Shown here piece after piece: positions 26,083 through 36,428 of a DNA stretch of 64,000 nt; position 1 is the stretch's first letter, and each line of letters begins with the position of its first letter. This DNA comes from Mycobacteroides abscessus ATCC 19977 (lineage in GTDB: Bacteria; Actinomycetota; Actinomycetes; Mycobacteriales; Mycobacteriaceae), in assembly GCF_000069185.1 (NCBI RefSeq), contig NC_010397.1, positions 3,782,001-3,846,000 of the forward strand. The letters run 5' to 3'. The notes under the pieces were generated by a model that was not told the origin of the DNA, ran no database searches, and saw only the letters and a list, made by a program, of their open reading frames with translations. The position numbers and the translations under genes were made by a program.

Positions 26083-27456
26083 CTAGCTACCCGACTTTAC
26101 CGCATGCGCTGTGTGAATTGCTAGTTCACAAGCCTGACGAACATCTGCATAGCTATCTTTTTTGAACTGACAGCCAACTCCTATTCGCAGATCGCCGTCC
26201 AAAAGCACGGTCCAGGCGATGTCATGGCCCTCGCGCACCTCGGTGTAAGTAACCGCAGGCCGGTCCATCTTTCGGTCATCGGCCCGGAAATCGCTGAATG
26301 CTCCTTGAGGCTCCTTCTCCATGGCGGCGCGCAACGTCTCGGCCGTCGCCGCCAGCGTCTCTGCCGGCTTAACCCTCACCTGGGTCACGTGCACCACCGC
26401 CTCGGGATCCGCCGGCGAGATCACCTCAACCCGAGCCGACCCGGCTCCACCGGCAGGTATGCGCCGCACCGCCCATTCGGCGGGCACCATGAGTTGCACC
26501 CTTCCCTCCACCAGCAGCGAGGTCGCGATCGCTGGTGCCGGCTGCCTTGACCGGGTAGACGCCACGGTCAACACGACACCGGTGACGACGATCGCCGCCG
26601 CCAGGCCGATCGCGGCAGGAGGCCACCACCGAGGAAGCCGCGGTGTCGATCGGGCGGGCGCCCCCGGCGTCCATGCGGACACCGGCCTGGTTGCCACCGG
26701 CTCGACGACGCCTTGGTCGAGAAAGGCGGAGGTGCGGGCCGCCTGCCCCATCTCGCGAAACACCGAATCGACGGCGACCTGCGAAACCCCGGGCGTCAGA
26801 CCGATCCGGTCGATCGCATCGACAATCGCCTCGCCCATATCTTTGTCGGCAGAGTCGACGAGAATCGCCGCCACTCCTGGACGTTCATCGCGGACTACCC
26901 GCTCAACAGCACACCCAACGGCGCGCGCCACGTCCGCCGCACTCCTGGTCTCCCAGGATCGATCCTCAAGGTGGCGAACCGTCGCAGCGGGTTCACCGTC
27001 GGACCCCGGCCCCACGACGGCGACGGCCACCTCTTTCGGCGATACCTCCACCACCACCAAGGAGCGACCGGACAAATCCGCGCGCACCCCGCGCTCGGCG
27101 AGTGCAAAGGCCCGCGACCGCACCGTCAACGTCGCAGCCATCATCCGCGCGGCGCTCGAGAGCAGGGTGCGCCGCGCCGGACCCCATGTGGTCGGATGAA
27201 TCAGCACCAACGAGTCGAGACGAACCGGCGCATTCCGGTCGGTGAGCAGCGACTCGAACAACGCCGCCCACAGGGCGCGAGACGGGACCACCCGCCCCGG
27301 CAGCAGCGCCATGTCGTCATCGAGTGCGGCGACCGCAGACCGGACATCGGCGCGCCCGGCCTCCTGAATCCCCTCGTCGGTACGCGCCCGAACGGCGGTT
27401 TCGGTCACTTCGATCGCCACCCGCGCCCCTGTCTGCGGGTCGCGATCGAGAATCAC
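26083..27456 (-). CDS. Type VII secretion-associated protein (Rv3446c family)
   Basis: The 457-residue protein belongs to the family specific to ESX-4-like loci. The N-terminal half looks like an actin/Hsp70-like (ASKHA) fold (VTETAVRARTDEG; LVVVEVSPKEVAVAVVGPG). A single transmembrane helix lies near residues 285-307 (WWPPAAIGLAAAIVVTGVV), and an extracytoplasmic C-terminal domain follows. The role in secretion is not established. GTG 27456 overlaps the eccC4 stop (GTGA), so it is coupled to the ATPase gene. Confidence 0.85.
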   Translation of the reverse strand: MILDRDPQTGARVAIEVTETAVRARTDEGIQEAGRADVRSAVAALDDDMALLPGRVVPSRALWAALFESLLTDRNAPVRLDSLVLIHPTTWGPARRTLLSSAARMMAATLTVRSRAFALAERGVRADLSGRSLVVVEVSPKEVAVAVVGPGSDGEPAATVRHLEDRSWETRSAADVARAVGCAVERVVRDERPGVAAILVDSADKDMGEAIVDAIDRIGLTPGVSQVAVDSVFREMGQAARTSAFLDQGVVEPVATRPVSAWTPGAPARSTPRLPRWWPPAAIGLAAAIVVTGVVLTVASTRSRQPAPAIATSLLVEGRVQLMVPAEWAVRRIPAGGAGSARVEVISPADPEAVVHVTQVRVKPAETLAATAETLRAAMEKEPQGAFSDFRADDRKMDRPAVTYTEVREGHDIAWTVLLDGDLRIGVGCQFKKDSYADVRQACELAIHTAHAVKSGS

Positions 27457-30400
27457 TGTGGTTCACTCCAAGCGACCTGGATCAGTTGTTGACCACCCGA
27501 GCGCATGACCAGAGTTCCCCGGCCCGGCGGTTGCTCGCTCGGCCGAACCGTGCCGAGCAGCACGCCCTCGTCCTTATTGCCGCTCATCTGCAGACCGATG
27601 CAGGAGAGGTCCTTCATGCGCGCCATCATCGGCTCGAACATCGCCCGCGAGGCGCCGCTGGTACGCCGCGCGATAACGACGTGTAGGCCAATGTCCTTGG
27701 AGTGCGGCAGGTACTCGGCCAGCGGCAACAGCGGGTTCCCACTCGCCAGGGCCACCAGGTCGTAATCGTCGACCAAGATGTAGATCTCTGGGCCGGACCA
27801 CCAGGACCTGTCGCGTAACTCCTGTTGTGTGACATCGGGTCCCGGCATCCGTGACTTGAGCAGTTCGATCAGCGCCGGCACCTCGTCAACCAGCGTGTTG
27901 CTCGACATCGCGTACTTGGCAAGGTGTTCGGTCTCGACTACACCGAGCAAGGTACGGCGATAGTCCACGATGAACAGCTGCGCCTGCTGCGGGGTGGTGG
28001 TGCGGACAATCTCGCGGCACATGGTGCGCAGGAGCGCGGTCTTGCCGCACTCGCTGTCGCCGAAAATCATCATGTGCGGCTGCTCGCCGAATTCCAGGAA
28101 AGTCGGAGCCAGCTCGGACTCGTTGATTCCCACGAGAATGCGCAAGTTCGGCTGATCGTTCTGCGGCGCCTGCGGAACCAGTGCGGCGTAATCGATCTTG
28201 TGCGGCAGCATGCGCACCTGGGGCGCCTCCACCGAGCTGCGCTGCCGCATGCTCGCGGCGGCCGCCGCGATGGCCTCACCCAGGTCCTGATTCGACGAGA
28301 TGCTGTCCACACGCGGCAGTCCGATGAGCATGTGCCGCCGGTCGCGGGTGATACCGCGGCCGGGACGCCCATCCGGAACAAGCTGAGCCAGCTTGCGATC
28401 GAAGTCAGAGTCCAGCGGGTCACCGAGGCGAAGCTCGACGCGCGTGCCGATCTGGTCCTTCAGCGCAGGCCGGATCTCCGCCCAGCGTGACGCCGTGACC
28501 ACGGTGTGCACGCCGAAACCGAGCCCCTGCGCCGCCAAGGCGGTGACCTGCGGCTCGAGGGCCTCGAATTCCTGACGGACGGTAGACCAGCCGTCGATGA
28601 TGAAGAACACGTCGCCGAACGGATCGTTGGCAAGCTGGGGGTCGCCGGCACCCTTACGCCGCCGGTATTCGGCCATCGAGTCGATACCGTAGGCCCGGAA
28701 GGCATTTTCGCGAGACCGGACGATTGTGAGCATTTCGGCGAATGTGCGCCGGATCAGATCCGATTCCAATCGGCTGGCCACCGAGCCGACATGCGGTAGT
28801 TGAGCCAGGGAGGTGAGCGTGCCACCACCGAAGTCCAGGCAGTAGAACTGCACCTGCGCCGGACTGTGCGTCACCGCAAGCGAAGTCACCAAGGTGCGCA
28901 CGGCCATCGACTTGCCCGACTGCGGCGCGCCCACGATGGCGACATTGCCCGCGGCAGCGGACAAATCGACGATGTACGGATCGCGTCGCTGCTCGTAGGG
29001 CCGGTCCACGATTCCGATCGGGACCGTCAAACTGCCGACCGCGTCGAAGCCGGCGCGGCCGTGACGAGGAATCAGATCACCGAGCGTGGGCGAATCGTCC
29101 AAAGGCGGCAACCACACCTCATGCGCCGGATTACCGTGCCCCTCAACACGATCGAGGATCGTGTCGATAACCGAGCGACCGGTGGCCTCGGACACTGCCG
29201 GCGAATCGTCCTCCACCACCTCGGCGGGTCGCATCTGTAGTGCCACCGGTGCCGCGGTGAACAGCCGCGGCGCCGCACCCCCGCCCCCGGACGAGACGGT
29301 GCGGCGTGCCGGCCCGTAAGGCACATACGGCCCGGACACGTACGAAGTCTGGAATCGTGTCAACTCCCCCGAGTCGTCCTTGAGGTAGCAAGACCCCGGG
29401 GTATTCGGCAGATGATAGGCATCCGGCACACCGATGGCAGCACGGGATTCGTTGGCGGAGAAGGTCTTCAAACAGAGTCGGTACGACAGGTGTGACTCGA
29501 GTCCACGCAGGCGCCCCTCGTCCAGACGCTGCGACGCCAGCAACAGGTGGACGTGCAGCGATCGGCCCAGACGGCCGATCGCCACGAACAGCTCCGCGAA
29601 ATCCGGGTGCTGGCTCAGCAGTTCGGAAAACTCGTCGACGATGATGAAGAGTGCCGGCAGTGGAGAGAGGGACGCACCGGCGGCGCGGGCGCGCTCATAC
29701 TCGGTGACATTCGCAAAATTGCCCGCGGCGCGCAGCAGCTCCTGACGCCGGTTCATCTCGCCGGCCAGCGCGTCCTTCATGCGGGACACCAGGTTTGCCT
29801 CTTCGGCGAGGTTGGTGATGATGGCCGCGACATGCTGCGCCCGATCCAGTCCGAGGAACGTCGCACCACCCTTGAAGTCCACGAGCACCAGGTTGAGCGC
29901 ATCCGGCGAATGGGTAGCGATCATGCCGAGCGTCAAGGTGCGCAGGAATTCTGATTTACCCGAACCGGTCGCACCGATGCAGAGCCCGTGCGGGCCCATG
30001 CCGTTCTCTGCGGCTTCCTTGATATCCAGTTCCATCGGGGTGCCGTCCACCGCGATACCGATCGGCACCCGCAGCCTGTCGCGGCCAACCCGATTGCGCC
30101 ACACCACCTCCGGGTTGAGCAACCCCGGGTCGCCGATTCCCACGATGTCGGACCAGCGCGTACTGACCTCGGTCTGGATCTGAACCTCATCACCGCTGCC
30201 GGTCAGAACTCGGTAGGGCGCCAGCCGCCGCGCACAGGCCATCGCCTCGGTGATGGTGAGGTGATCGGGATGCGCAAAGACCTCGGACCCGACATTGCCC
30301 TTGGCGCCGAGGCCACGTTCGGTCAACTCCAACTGCATACCGCGACGGGCGGCCAAGGGATCCACCCTGGTACCGATCTCGACGAGGGTCACCGAATCGA

Positions 30401-31436
30401 TGCCGTGGTCCACGATGAGGCGTTCGGAACCGATCAGGGTGCCACTGTCGACGACGATGAGGATCTGCGGCCTATCGGGCGAGGGCTGCGCGGTGCGGGA
30501 GAACCGTTCACGCTCGGTGATCAGCGACGCCAGCGACTCCTCGACCTCGCCCAGCGAGTGGTAAACCAATCGGGATGTTCCGACCCCGTCGAAGGCGCTC
30601 GGATGCTGAGAGTGCGGAAGCCATTTGAGCCAGTCCCAGTGCGGTGCTGCATGCCGGTTGACCACCGCCGCGACCAGGAATTGGTCGGGCCCGTGGAACA
30701 TCGCGAGCTGACAGATCATGGCACGCAGCATGCCTCGCGCAACTTCTGGGGATCCGTCGATGGTGACGGCGGCAAAACCCCTCAGGTTCAACGCGATCGG
30801 CAGCTCCGGAACCAGCGAGTGAGTGCGTACGAATCGCCGCAGCGCGACGGATGCGACAGGTTCCAACTCCTCGACGGGTCCGATCTCGGGCGCCACCAGC
30901 TGGGCGGCGAGTCGTTGATCACCGGTTCCGACGCGCACATGGCAGTAGTCACTATCGCCGGGGCGCCGCTCCCACATCCGCCGGCCACCAGCCAGCGTCC
31001 AGAGCGCGGACGGGTCCGGGTTGTTCCATAGCAGCGCCTTGCGCTGAGCAGCGCCGGTATCGGTGACATTCTTGCGGACCACTTCCAGATACCGCAGGTA
31101 ATCCTTGCGGTCCTCGTTGATTTCGCTGGTCTTGGCGCCCTTACCCCCGCTATTGGACACCATGCTGACCATCGAGACCATCATCATGATCGGGAAGAGC
31201 ATGAACATCGGGCTGCGCATCATGCCGCCGCCCGCGCCACCACCGAAACTGCCCGAGGTGACAAAGAAGGCGATCATGCCGACCATCGCCACCACCATGA
31301 CCAGCGGCATGATCTTGGCGATGATGGGTGACGGCACCGGCCGCGGAATCTCCGGCGGCGGCTGCACATTGACCTCGCCACCCGGCACGCGCGGCACGGC
31401 AAGCCGGGGCCGCCGAATAAAGATTGTGGTGTTCAC
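27453..31436 (-). CDS. eccC4: EccC4, FtsK/SpoIIIE-type ATPase of ESX-4
   Basis: From GTG 31436 the product is 1327 residues: two N-terminal membrane helices (PLVMVVAMVGMIAFFV and a Met-rich second), then three ATPase domains with P-loops GATGSGKS (about 488), GAPQSGKS (about 835) and degenerate GDSECGKT (about 1126). EccC recognises substrate signals and powers export. It is a single fused polypeptide rather than split EccCa/Cb. A frame to 31475 adds 13 residues; I prefer 31436 because of the AGGGG site and the start NTTIFIRRPRL. Confidence 0.95.
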   Translation of the reverse strand: MNTTIFIRRPRLAVPRVPGGEVNVQPPPEIPRPVPSPIIAKIMPLVMVVAMVGMIAFFVTSGSFGGGAGGGMMRSPMFMLFPIMMMVSMVSMVSNSGGKGAKTSEINEDRKDYLRYLEVVRKNVTDTGAAQRKALLWNNPDPSALWTLAGGRRMWERRPGDSDYCHVRVGTGDQRLAAQLVAPEIGPVEELEPVASVALRRFVRTHSLVPELPIALNLRGFAAVTIDGSPEVARGMLRAMICQLAMFHGPDQFLVAAVVNRHAAPHWDWLKWLPHSQHPSAFDGVGTSRLVYHSLGEVEESLASLITERERFSRTAQPSPDRPQILIVVDSGTLIGSERLIVDHGIDSVTLVEIGTRVDPLAARRGMQLELTERGLGAKGNVGSEVFAHPDHLTITEAMACARRLAPYRVLTGSGDEVQIQTEVSTRWSDIVGIGDPGLLNPEVVWRNRVGRDRLRVPIGIAVDGTPMELDIKEAAENGMGPHGLCIGATGSGKSEFLRTLTLGMIATHSPDALNLVLVDFKGGATFLGLDRAQHVAAIITNLAEEANLVSRMKDALAGEMNRRQELLRAAGNFANVTEYERARAAGASLSPLPALFIIVDEFSELLSQHPDFAELFVAIGRLGRSLHVHLLLASQRLDEGRLRGLESHLSYRLCLKTFSANESRAAIGVPDAYHLPNTPGSCYLKDDSGELTRFQTSYVSGPYVPYGPARRTVSSGGGGAAPRLFTAAPVALQMRPAEVVEDDSPAVSEATGRSVIDTILDRVEGHGNPAHEVWLPPLDDSPTLGDLIPRHGRAGFDAVGSLTVPIGIVDRPYEQRRDPYIVDLSAAAGNVAIVGAPQSGKSMAVRTLVTSLAVTHSPAQVQFYCLDFGGGTLTSLAQLPHVGSVASRLESDLIRRTFAEMLTIVRSRENAFRAYGIDSMAEYRRRKGAGDPQLANDPFGDVFFIIDGWSTVRQEFEALEPQVTALAAQGLGFGVHTVVTASRWAEIRPALKDQIGTRVELRLGDPLDSDFDRKLAQLVPDGRPGRGITRDRRHMLIGLPRVDSISSNQDLGEAIAAAAASMRQRSSVEAPQVRMLPHKIDYAALVPQAPQNDQPNLRILVGINESELAPTFLEFGEQPHMMIFGDSECGKTALLRTMCREIVRTTTPQQAQLFIVDYRRTLLGVVETEHLAKYAMSSNTLVDEVPALIELLKSRMPGPDVTQQELRDRSWWSGPEIYILVDDYDLVALASGNPLLPLAEYLPHSKDIGLHVVIARRTSGASRAMFEPMMARMKDLSCIGLQMSGNKDEGVLLGTVRPSEQPPGRGTLVMRSGGQQLIQVAWSEPQ

Positions 31437-31716
31437 TCGGTGCTCACCCCTGGCCCTCCGCTTCCCCCGCGTCACGTCTCGTGGCTATCTGAAGCATTCA
31501 CGCTACCGCCCAGCCCACGGCGGGCTACAGGATAGGGTCGTTATGTTCGCTGCCGCAACGAATTCGATCACAAGATCGCCACTACCGCTGGTCATACGGT
31601 TGACGGCCGCCCGGATGCGCCGAACCGCTGGCGGCGTTTAGTCGCGTTCGGCTAGTGTGCATGCGCAAAGATCAATGACGCAGGGGCCAGGCCGGGGGCC
31701 AGCTAGGGGGCACAGC
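31437..31716. promoter_or_regulatory. Divergent intergenic region eccC4/eccD4
   Basis: About 280 bp separates the leftward eccC4-Rv3446c arm from the rightward eccD4-mycP4 arm. TAGTGT at 31653-31658 is a candidate -10 for eccD4, and TAGCGT read leftward near 31505 is a candidate for eccC4. No GGAACC box is present here, so the machinery genes seem to be controlled differently from esxU-esxT. Confidence 0.3.
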
Positions 31717-33252
31717 ATGACACATGCGCAGTCGGGCGCCGAGCAACGGTCGGCGGTTCTCGAACTGTGCCGCGTTTCCATTCAGGCTGAGCGAACCCAG
31801 GTAGACCTGGCGCTGCCGACGAGTGTTCCGCTGGCCCTCTTGGTGGGATCGATCGTCGACATCATCAACCAGCATGTCGGTGTCCCCGAGCTGACCAGCC
31901 CGGAGGATGCCGTGGAAACGCATTGGCGTTTGTCCCGGCCCGGCCAGCCACCCCTGCAGATGTCCAGCACCCTCGGCGAGCTGGAGGTTCGCGACGGCGA
32001 TCTGCTGATTCTCACCCGGTCCGATGTCGCGGCGCCGGATCCGCTGTTCGACGATGTCTTTCTGGCGGTGTCGACCTTCCGTACCGTCTCGGCTCATCCG
32101 TGGAGCCGAAATGCCGCCCGCATCCTGGGTGCCTCGGTCTGCGGGCTCTCCGCATTATTGGGTGCCACCGCACTGCTGCGCGCCGGAGCCACCAATCCCG
32201 GTCTGCTCCTTCCCATCATCGCAGTGGCGATAGCGCTGGTCGCGATGACCGCGGCGGTGTTCGCGAACAGGGTCTATGACGATTCGCTCGCGTCGGTGAT
32301 GCTCAGCCACTGCGCCGTGGGCTTTTCCGCCGTTGCGGGGGCGCTTTTCGTACCCGGCAAGTACGGCGCTCCCCACGCCATGTTGGCGCTCATGGTGGCG
32401 ATGGTGGTGTCCATTCTCGCCATGCGGGCGACCGGCACCGGCACCACGTCACTGGTCGCGGTGGCCTCGGCATCGTTTCTGGGGTTCGCCGCGGCGCTGG
32501 GTTACGTGCTGTTCGAACCGCCGATTTACAGCCTCGGAGCCGTGCTCGGCTCCGTAGGGATCTGCGCGGTGGCCCTCTCACCGCGGGTCGCGATGGTCCT
32601 CGCCCGGCTGCCCCTGCCTCCGGTGCCCACCCAGGGTGCGCCATCTCGTCCCGAACATTCCACGGCACCAATCGAAGCCATCGAAGGTCTGGACGGACTT
32701 GATACCGAGGGTGACGACGTAGAGGACGCCACGGCACTGCCCCCGCTCCCCGACCTCCGCGAGAAAGCGCTACGGGCCCATGCCGTGCTGACCGGTTTGG
32801 TGTGCGGTACCTCGGCCGTCACCGCGGTGGGTGCCATGCTGGCGGCCCTGACCTTCTCCGGTGCGGGCGGACATCATCCCACCGGAGCCCATCGGTTGAG
32901 CGGCGTGGTGCTGGCCGGCCTAATCGCGCTGGCGATGATGCTCCGCGCACGTTCACATGCCGACCTGGCGCAGACCGTGGCCATCAACCTGGGCGGCATC
33001 GCCATTCCCGCGGCCGCATTCGCGTTCGTCGCGGTCGCGTACCCGACGGCCGCGGTGTTCACCACCGTGCTGGCGGCGATCGCGGCCGGATCGGCCATCG
33101 CGCTGGGCTTCCTGGTGTCGGCACGCAAGTACTCGCCCGTTGCCCGCCGCACGGTGGAGATCATCGAATACATCGCGCTGTCCCTGATTGTTCCGATCGC
33201 CGTCTGGGTGTGCGGTGTGTACAGCGCCGTGCGGGGATTGAACCTGCCATGA
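31717..33252 (+). CDS. eccD4: EccD4, ESX-4 membrane channel component
   Basis: The 511-residue protein has an N-terminal ubiquitin-like cytosolic domain (about residues 1-100) and about 11 transmembrane helices, interrupted by a charged cytoplasmic loop (near 310-350, GLDGLDTEGDDVED). EccD forms the inner vestibule of the type VII pore. ATG 31717 follows TAGGGGG; a frame from 31657 is longer but lacks a better site. It overlaps mycP4 by ATGA. Confidence 0.94.
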   Translation: MTHAQSGAEQRSAVLELCRVSIQAERTQVDLALPTSVPLALLVGSIVDIINQHVGVPELTSPEDAVETHWRLSRPGQPPLQMSSTLGELEVRDGDLLILTRSDVAAPDPLFDDVFLAVSTFRTVSAHPWSRNAARILGASVCGLSALLGATALLRAGATNPGLLLPIIAVAIALVAMTAAVFANRVYDDSLASVMLSHCAVGFSAVAGALFVPGKYGAPHAMLALMVAMVVSILAMRATGTGTTSLVAVASASFLGFAAALGYVLFEPPIYSLGAVLGSVGICAVALSPRVAMVLARLPLPPVPTQGAPSRPEHSTAPIEAIEGLDGLDTEGDDVEDATALPPLPDLREKALRAHAVLTGLVCGTSAVTAVGAMLAALTFSGAGGHHPTGAHRLSGVVLAGLIALAMMLRARSHADLAQTVAINLGGIAIPAAAFAFVAVAYPTAAVFTTVLAAIAAGSAIALGFLVSARKYSPVARRTVEIIEYIALSLIVPIAVWVCGVYSAVRGLNLP

Positions 33253-34688
33253 GCCTCGGCGTGGCCCGCCGTATCGCCACCGCTGGAGCCGTCGTGATGT
33301 TGGCGATGTCATCACAGCTGGCTACGGGCTCGATGCACGTAATGGCGACGGCACATGCCTTCGCACCGCTTCCGGTCGACCCGAGCATGCTTCCCGGCCC
33401 GCGTCCTCCCGCCCCGATCGAGCCCACCGAACAAAAGGAACTGTGCCGATTCCCTGGCATCGATCCCAAGCGCGACCTCAACAAGGTCCCCACACAGCAG
33501 CGCGGGCTCGACCTGCCGTTGGTCTGGCAGCTGTCGCGCGGCGCTGGTCAAACGGTCGCGGTGATCGACACCGGTGTCGCACGCAGCCCGCGACTGCCAC
33601 CCCTCATCCCGGGCGGTGACTACGTTTTCGAGGGCGGCAACGGCACTCAGGACTGTGACGCGCACGGCACGATCGTCGCCGGAATCATCGCGGCCGCGCC
33701 AGATCCCACCGGGGCGAGCGCTTTCAGCGGTATCGCGCCGGACGTCAGTCTCATCACCATCCGTCAGTCCAGCGCGAAATTCGCCGTGAAGAACAAGGGC
33801 GGGAACGATCGCGACGATCCCTCCAAGATCAGCGGCGTCGGCAATGTGGACACCCTGGCGATGGCGGTGCGTACCGCCGCGGACATGGGCGCGACCGTCA
33901 TCAACATCTCCGAGGTGGCCTGCGCGTCGGCCAAACAGTTCCTGGACGATCGGCCGCTGGGGGCCGCCCTGCAGTACGCCGTCGACGTCAAGAACGTCGT
34001 GGTGGTGGTGGCGGCAGGAAACGTTGGCGATGGACAGTGCAAGAGCCAGAATCCCCCGCCCGATCCGGCCCGGCCCAACACGCCGGATTGGGATTCCGTG
34101 CTGGAGACGGTCAGTCCGGCGTGGTATAACGACCTGGTCCTCACGGTCGGCTCGATCGGGCCGGACGGGCAACCGTCCAAGTTCAGTCTCGGCGGCCCCT
34201 GGGTCGACGTGTCCGCGCCCGGAGAAGACATCGTCTCGCTGGACCCCAACCGTGATGCGCTGACCAACGCCTACATGGGCGATCAGGGACCGGTCCCCAT
34301 CCAGGGCACCAGCTTTTCCGCGCCGGTGGTCAGTGGCGTTGTCGCGCTGGTACGTTCACGTTTCCCTCAGCTGAGTGCGCGCGAGGTGATGGATCGCATC
34401 AAGAACACGGCGCATCGCCCGCCCGGCGGCTGGGACCCGTACCTCGGGTTCGGCGTGGTGGACGCACTCGCGGCGGTCAGCGACGATCTCGGCACCACCA
34501 GCGACCTTGCCCGTGCCAACGCGGCCAAGAAGCTCGTACTGCCACCCGCTCCCCCACCACCGGACCCACGGCCCCGACGCGTCGCACTCATCGGAATAGC
34601 GGTCTGCGCAGCATTTCTCGCCGCCGCGCTGGCGATGTTGGCACCGGTGCGCAGGCTCCGGCAAAGCCGCGAACATCCCGACGAGTAA
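33249..34688 (+). CDS. mycP4: MycP4, subtilisin-like mycosin of ESX-4
   Basis: The 479-residue serine protease has an N-terminal export signal, catalytic Asp in VIDTGVA, His in DAHGTIVAG, oxyanion Asn in VAAGNVGD and Ser in GTSFSAPV. A Pro-rich linker follows, then a C-terminal membrane anchor (VALIGIAVCAAFLAAALAML). Mycosins stabilise the ESX complex in the membrane. ATG 33249 overlaps the eccD4 stop. Confidence 0.95.
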   Translation: MSLGVARRIATAGAVVMLAMSSQLATGSMHVMATAHAFAPLPVDPSMLPGPRPPAPIEPTEQKELCRFPGIDPKRDLNKVPTQQRGLDLPLVWQLSRGAGQTVAVIDTGVARSPRLPPLIPGGDYVFEGGNGTQDCDAHGTIVAGIIAAAPDPTGASAFSGIAPDVSLITIRQSSAKFAVKNKGGNDRDDPSKISGVGNVDTLAMAVRTAADMGATVINISEVACASAKQFLDDRPLGAALQYAVDVKNVVVVVAAGNVGDGQCKSQNPPPDPARPNTPDWDSVLETVSPAWYNDLVLTVGSIGPDGQPSKFSLGGPWVDVSAPGEDIVSLDPNRDALTNAYMGDQGPVPIQGTSFSAPVVSGVVALVRSRFPQLSAREVMDRIKNTAHRPPGGWDPYLGFGVVDALAAVSDDLGTTSDLARANAAKKLVLPPAPPPPDPRPRRVALIGIAVCAAFLAAALAMLAPVRRLRQSREHPDE

Positions 34689-34727
34689 CCACGGCTGGCG
34701 TTCTGAACGGCTGTCAGGACCGGGCTG

Positions 34728-36209
34728 TCAGGACGGCGCCTGGGTGGCCGATGTCGACGGATTGATCGCCAAACCGGTCTTGTCCGGGGGCATTCCGTCA
34801 TGGACGACGAGGGCGTCTTCCTTGCTCAGCCGGGGCCCGGGTGGCAGCAACCCGACGATGGGCCAGGGCGCTGGTACCGGTTCGACATTGAGCCCCAGGG
34901 CCTTTGCGGCCTCAAGGTTTCCGATACCGAAGCGCACGCCGGTATCGAGGATCAGGTACAGCGACTCCGCCCGGCCGGTGTCCCCGCCCAGACCGGTGGA
35001 CCGCACGAATGCGCTACGGGCCGGCGGGATGTACGCGGTGTCGAGGTTGGGGCCTTCCTTGTCGGCCTGCGCCAACACCACCGGCACCTGATCGGTCTTC
35101 AGCGGCAACGAGCTACCCATCAAGAGCTTGGTGGAGGCATGCTCCTGGGTCTTCTCCTGGCCCGGCTTCCAGCTGCTGCACAGCACCGACTTTTCCGGGA
35201 CATCCACGATCTTTCCCGCACGGTCCGGGAACGTTTGAACGGCAAGTAGATTGAGGCTGGGATGCCCCGCGATCACGTCTGGCGCGACGGTGACGATCTC
35301 CTGCGCACCCTGAGAATCCGAGAACCGGATCAAGTCCGCGGTCACCTCGTTGATGCGTTGCACACCGCCCGCGAGCACCACGTAGTACTCGGCGGAGTCG
35401 GCCCGGCTCATCTTGATGACCGACCCGACGCGAACCCCCGCGGTGGTGATGGGCGAGGCCGCCCCCGCATCGGGGATCGGCGGCGGCGCGATGGCCGGAA
35501 CCTCGGGAATGGCGTTGAGCACATTCATCGAAATCGGCCGGGGTGTGACACCTTCCAGCCGCAGCGCACGGGTCACCGCGGGATTGGTCAGATCGACCGC
35601 GGCCCGCTTACCGTCGTACAGCAGATACATCTGGCTGTTCACGGTCACCAGCGCGTACCGATCCTTGGGCATCTCCTGGTTGCCGTTCTCCAGGGTGACC
35701 TTGCCCGCGATCACGGTGGTGGTGACGGTCGAGCTGGGCGGCGGCGTCGCGACATCGCACACCGTCCAGATGGTGTCGTCGCCGGTCAACGCGCCCGGAA
35801 TCGAGGCCGGCGCGCCCGGTATCCCGACCAGCGGGCCGCGGCGTGCCTTGGCCAGCTCGGAGTCCTTGACCGGCTTCGGGTTCTCGTTGTTCCCGGAGAT
35901 CAATCGCGCCGAAGCCAGGTTGAGCGCGGGATGCAGTGTGTCCTGGATCCGGACGTAGACCGCGCCGGTGTCCTTGCCCATGACGATGGGTTGATCACCC
36001 AGCGGCATATTCGGCCGGAAGAACGCCAAGATGGCGCACCCGGCGACCACAACGGTAGCCAGCACAATGCCGACCATCAGCGAGCTCGACTGCGACCGCA
36101 TCGGGTCGTGGATCATTCGGACGTCGCGGCGAACCAGCGCGTGCTCCATGCGCCGCACCAGGAACCGGTACCCACTGACCTGCAGCCGGGTCGTCGGTTG
36201 TCGCGCCAT
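34728..36209 (-). CDS. eccB4: EccB4, ESX-4 periplasmic component
   Basis: The 493-residue protein has the EccB start (RQPTTRLQVSGYRFLVRRMEHALVRRD), one transmembrane helix (about 43-65) and a large extracytoplasmic domain with two cysteines (TVCDVATP and VLCSSW) for a disulfide. EccB trimers cap the periplasmic side of the pore. It is convergent with mycP4; the 39-bp gap contains a direct repeat GGCTGTCAGGAC. Confidence 0.95.
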   Translation of the reverse strand: MARQPTTRLQVSGYRFLVRRMEHALVRRDVRMIHDPMRSQSSSLMVGIVLATVVVAGCAILAFFRPNMPLGDQPIVMGKDTGAVYVRIQDTLHPALNLASARLISGNNENPKPVKDSELAKARRGPLVGIPGAPASIPGALTGDDTIWTVCDVATPPPSSTVTTTVIAGKVTLENGNQEMPKDRYALVTVNSQMYLLYDGKRAAVDLTNPAVTRALRLEGVTPRPISMNVLNAIPEVPAIAPPPIPDAGAASPITTAGVRVGSVIKMSRADSAEYYVVLAGGVQRINEVTADLIRFSDSQGAQEIVTVAPDVIAGHPSLNLLAVQTFPDRAGKIVDVPEKSVLCSSWKPGQEKTQEHASTKLLMGSSLPLKTDQVPVVLAQADKEGPNLDTAYIPPARSAFVRSTGLGGDTGRAESLYLILDTGVRFGIGNLEAAKALGLNVEPVPAPWPIVGLLPPGPRLSKEDALVVHDGMPPDKTGLAINPSTSATQAPS

Positions 36210-36428
36210 CGTCCCCCCTCCAGGAAATACTGCGAAACTCGAATCTACGACCTAGCGATGCCTCCAGGCCGGCCCCCAGATCTTGTTAGATCCTACGTAC
36301 CGGCCACACGGCCATGCAGCCTATTGCAATACTGGGCAACCACGATAGGTTGCGGGTGATGGCCGTAACGACCGACAAGGTTGTGAGGCGATATCCACCG
36401 CTGTCACGGTGGCAGAGAAGGGGGAAAG

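Noticed and set aside
31437..31475. Longer start (31475) for eccC4
   Set aside because: The extra 13 residues are basic and unlike EccC N-termini; GTG 31436 has a better ribosome binding site.
34689..34727. GGCTGTCAGGAC direct repeat between mycP4 and eccB4 as a regulatory site
   Set aside because: It lies in a convergent 39-bp gap between stop codons where no promoter is expected; a small duplication is the simpler view.
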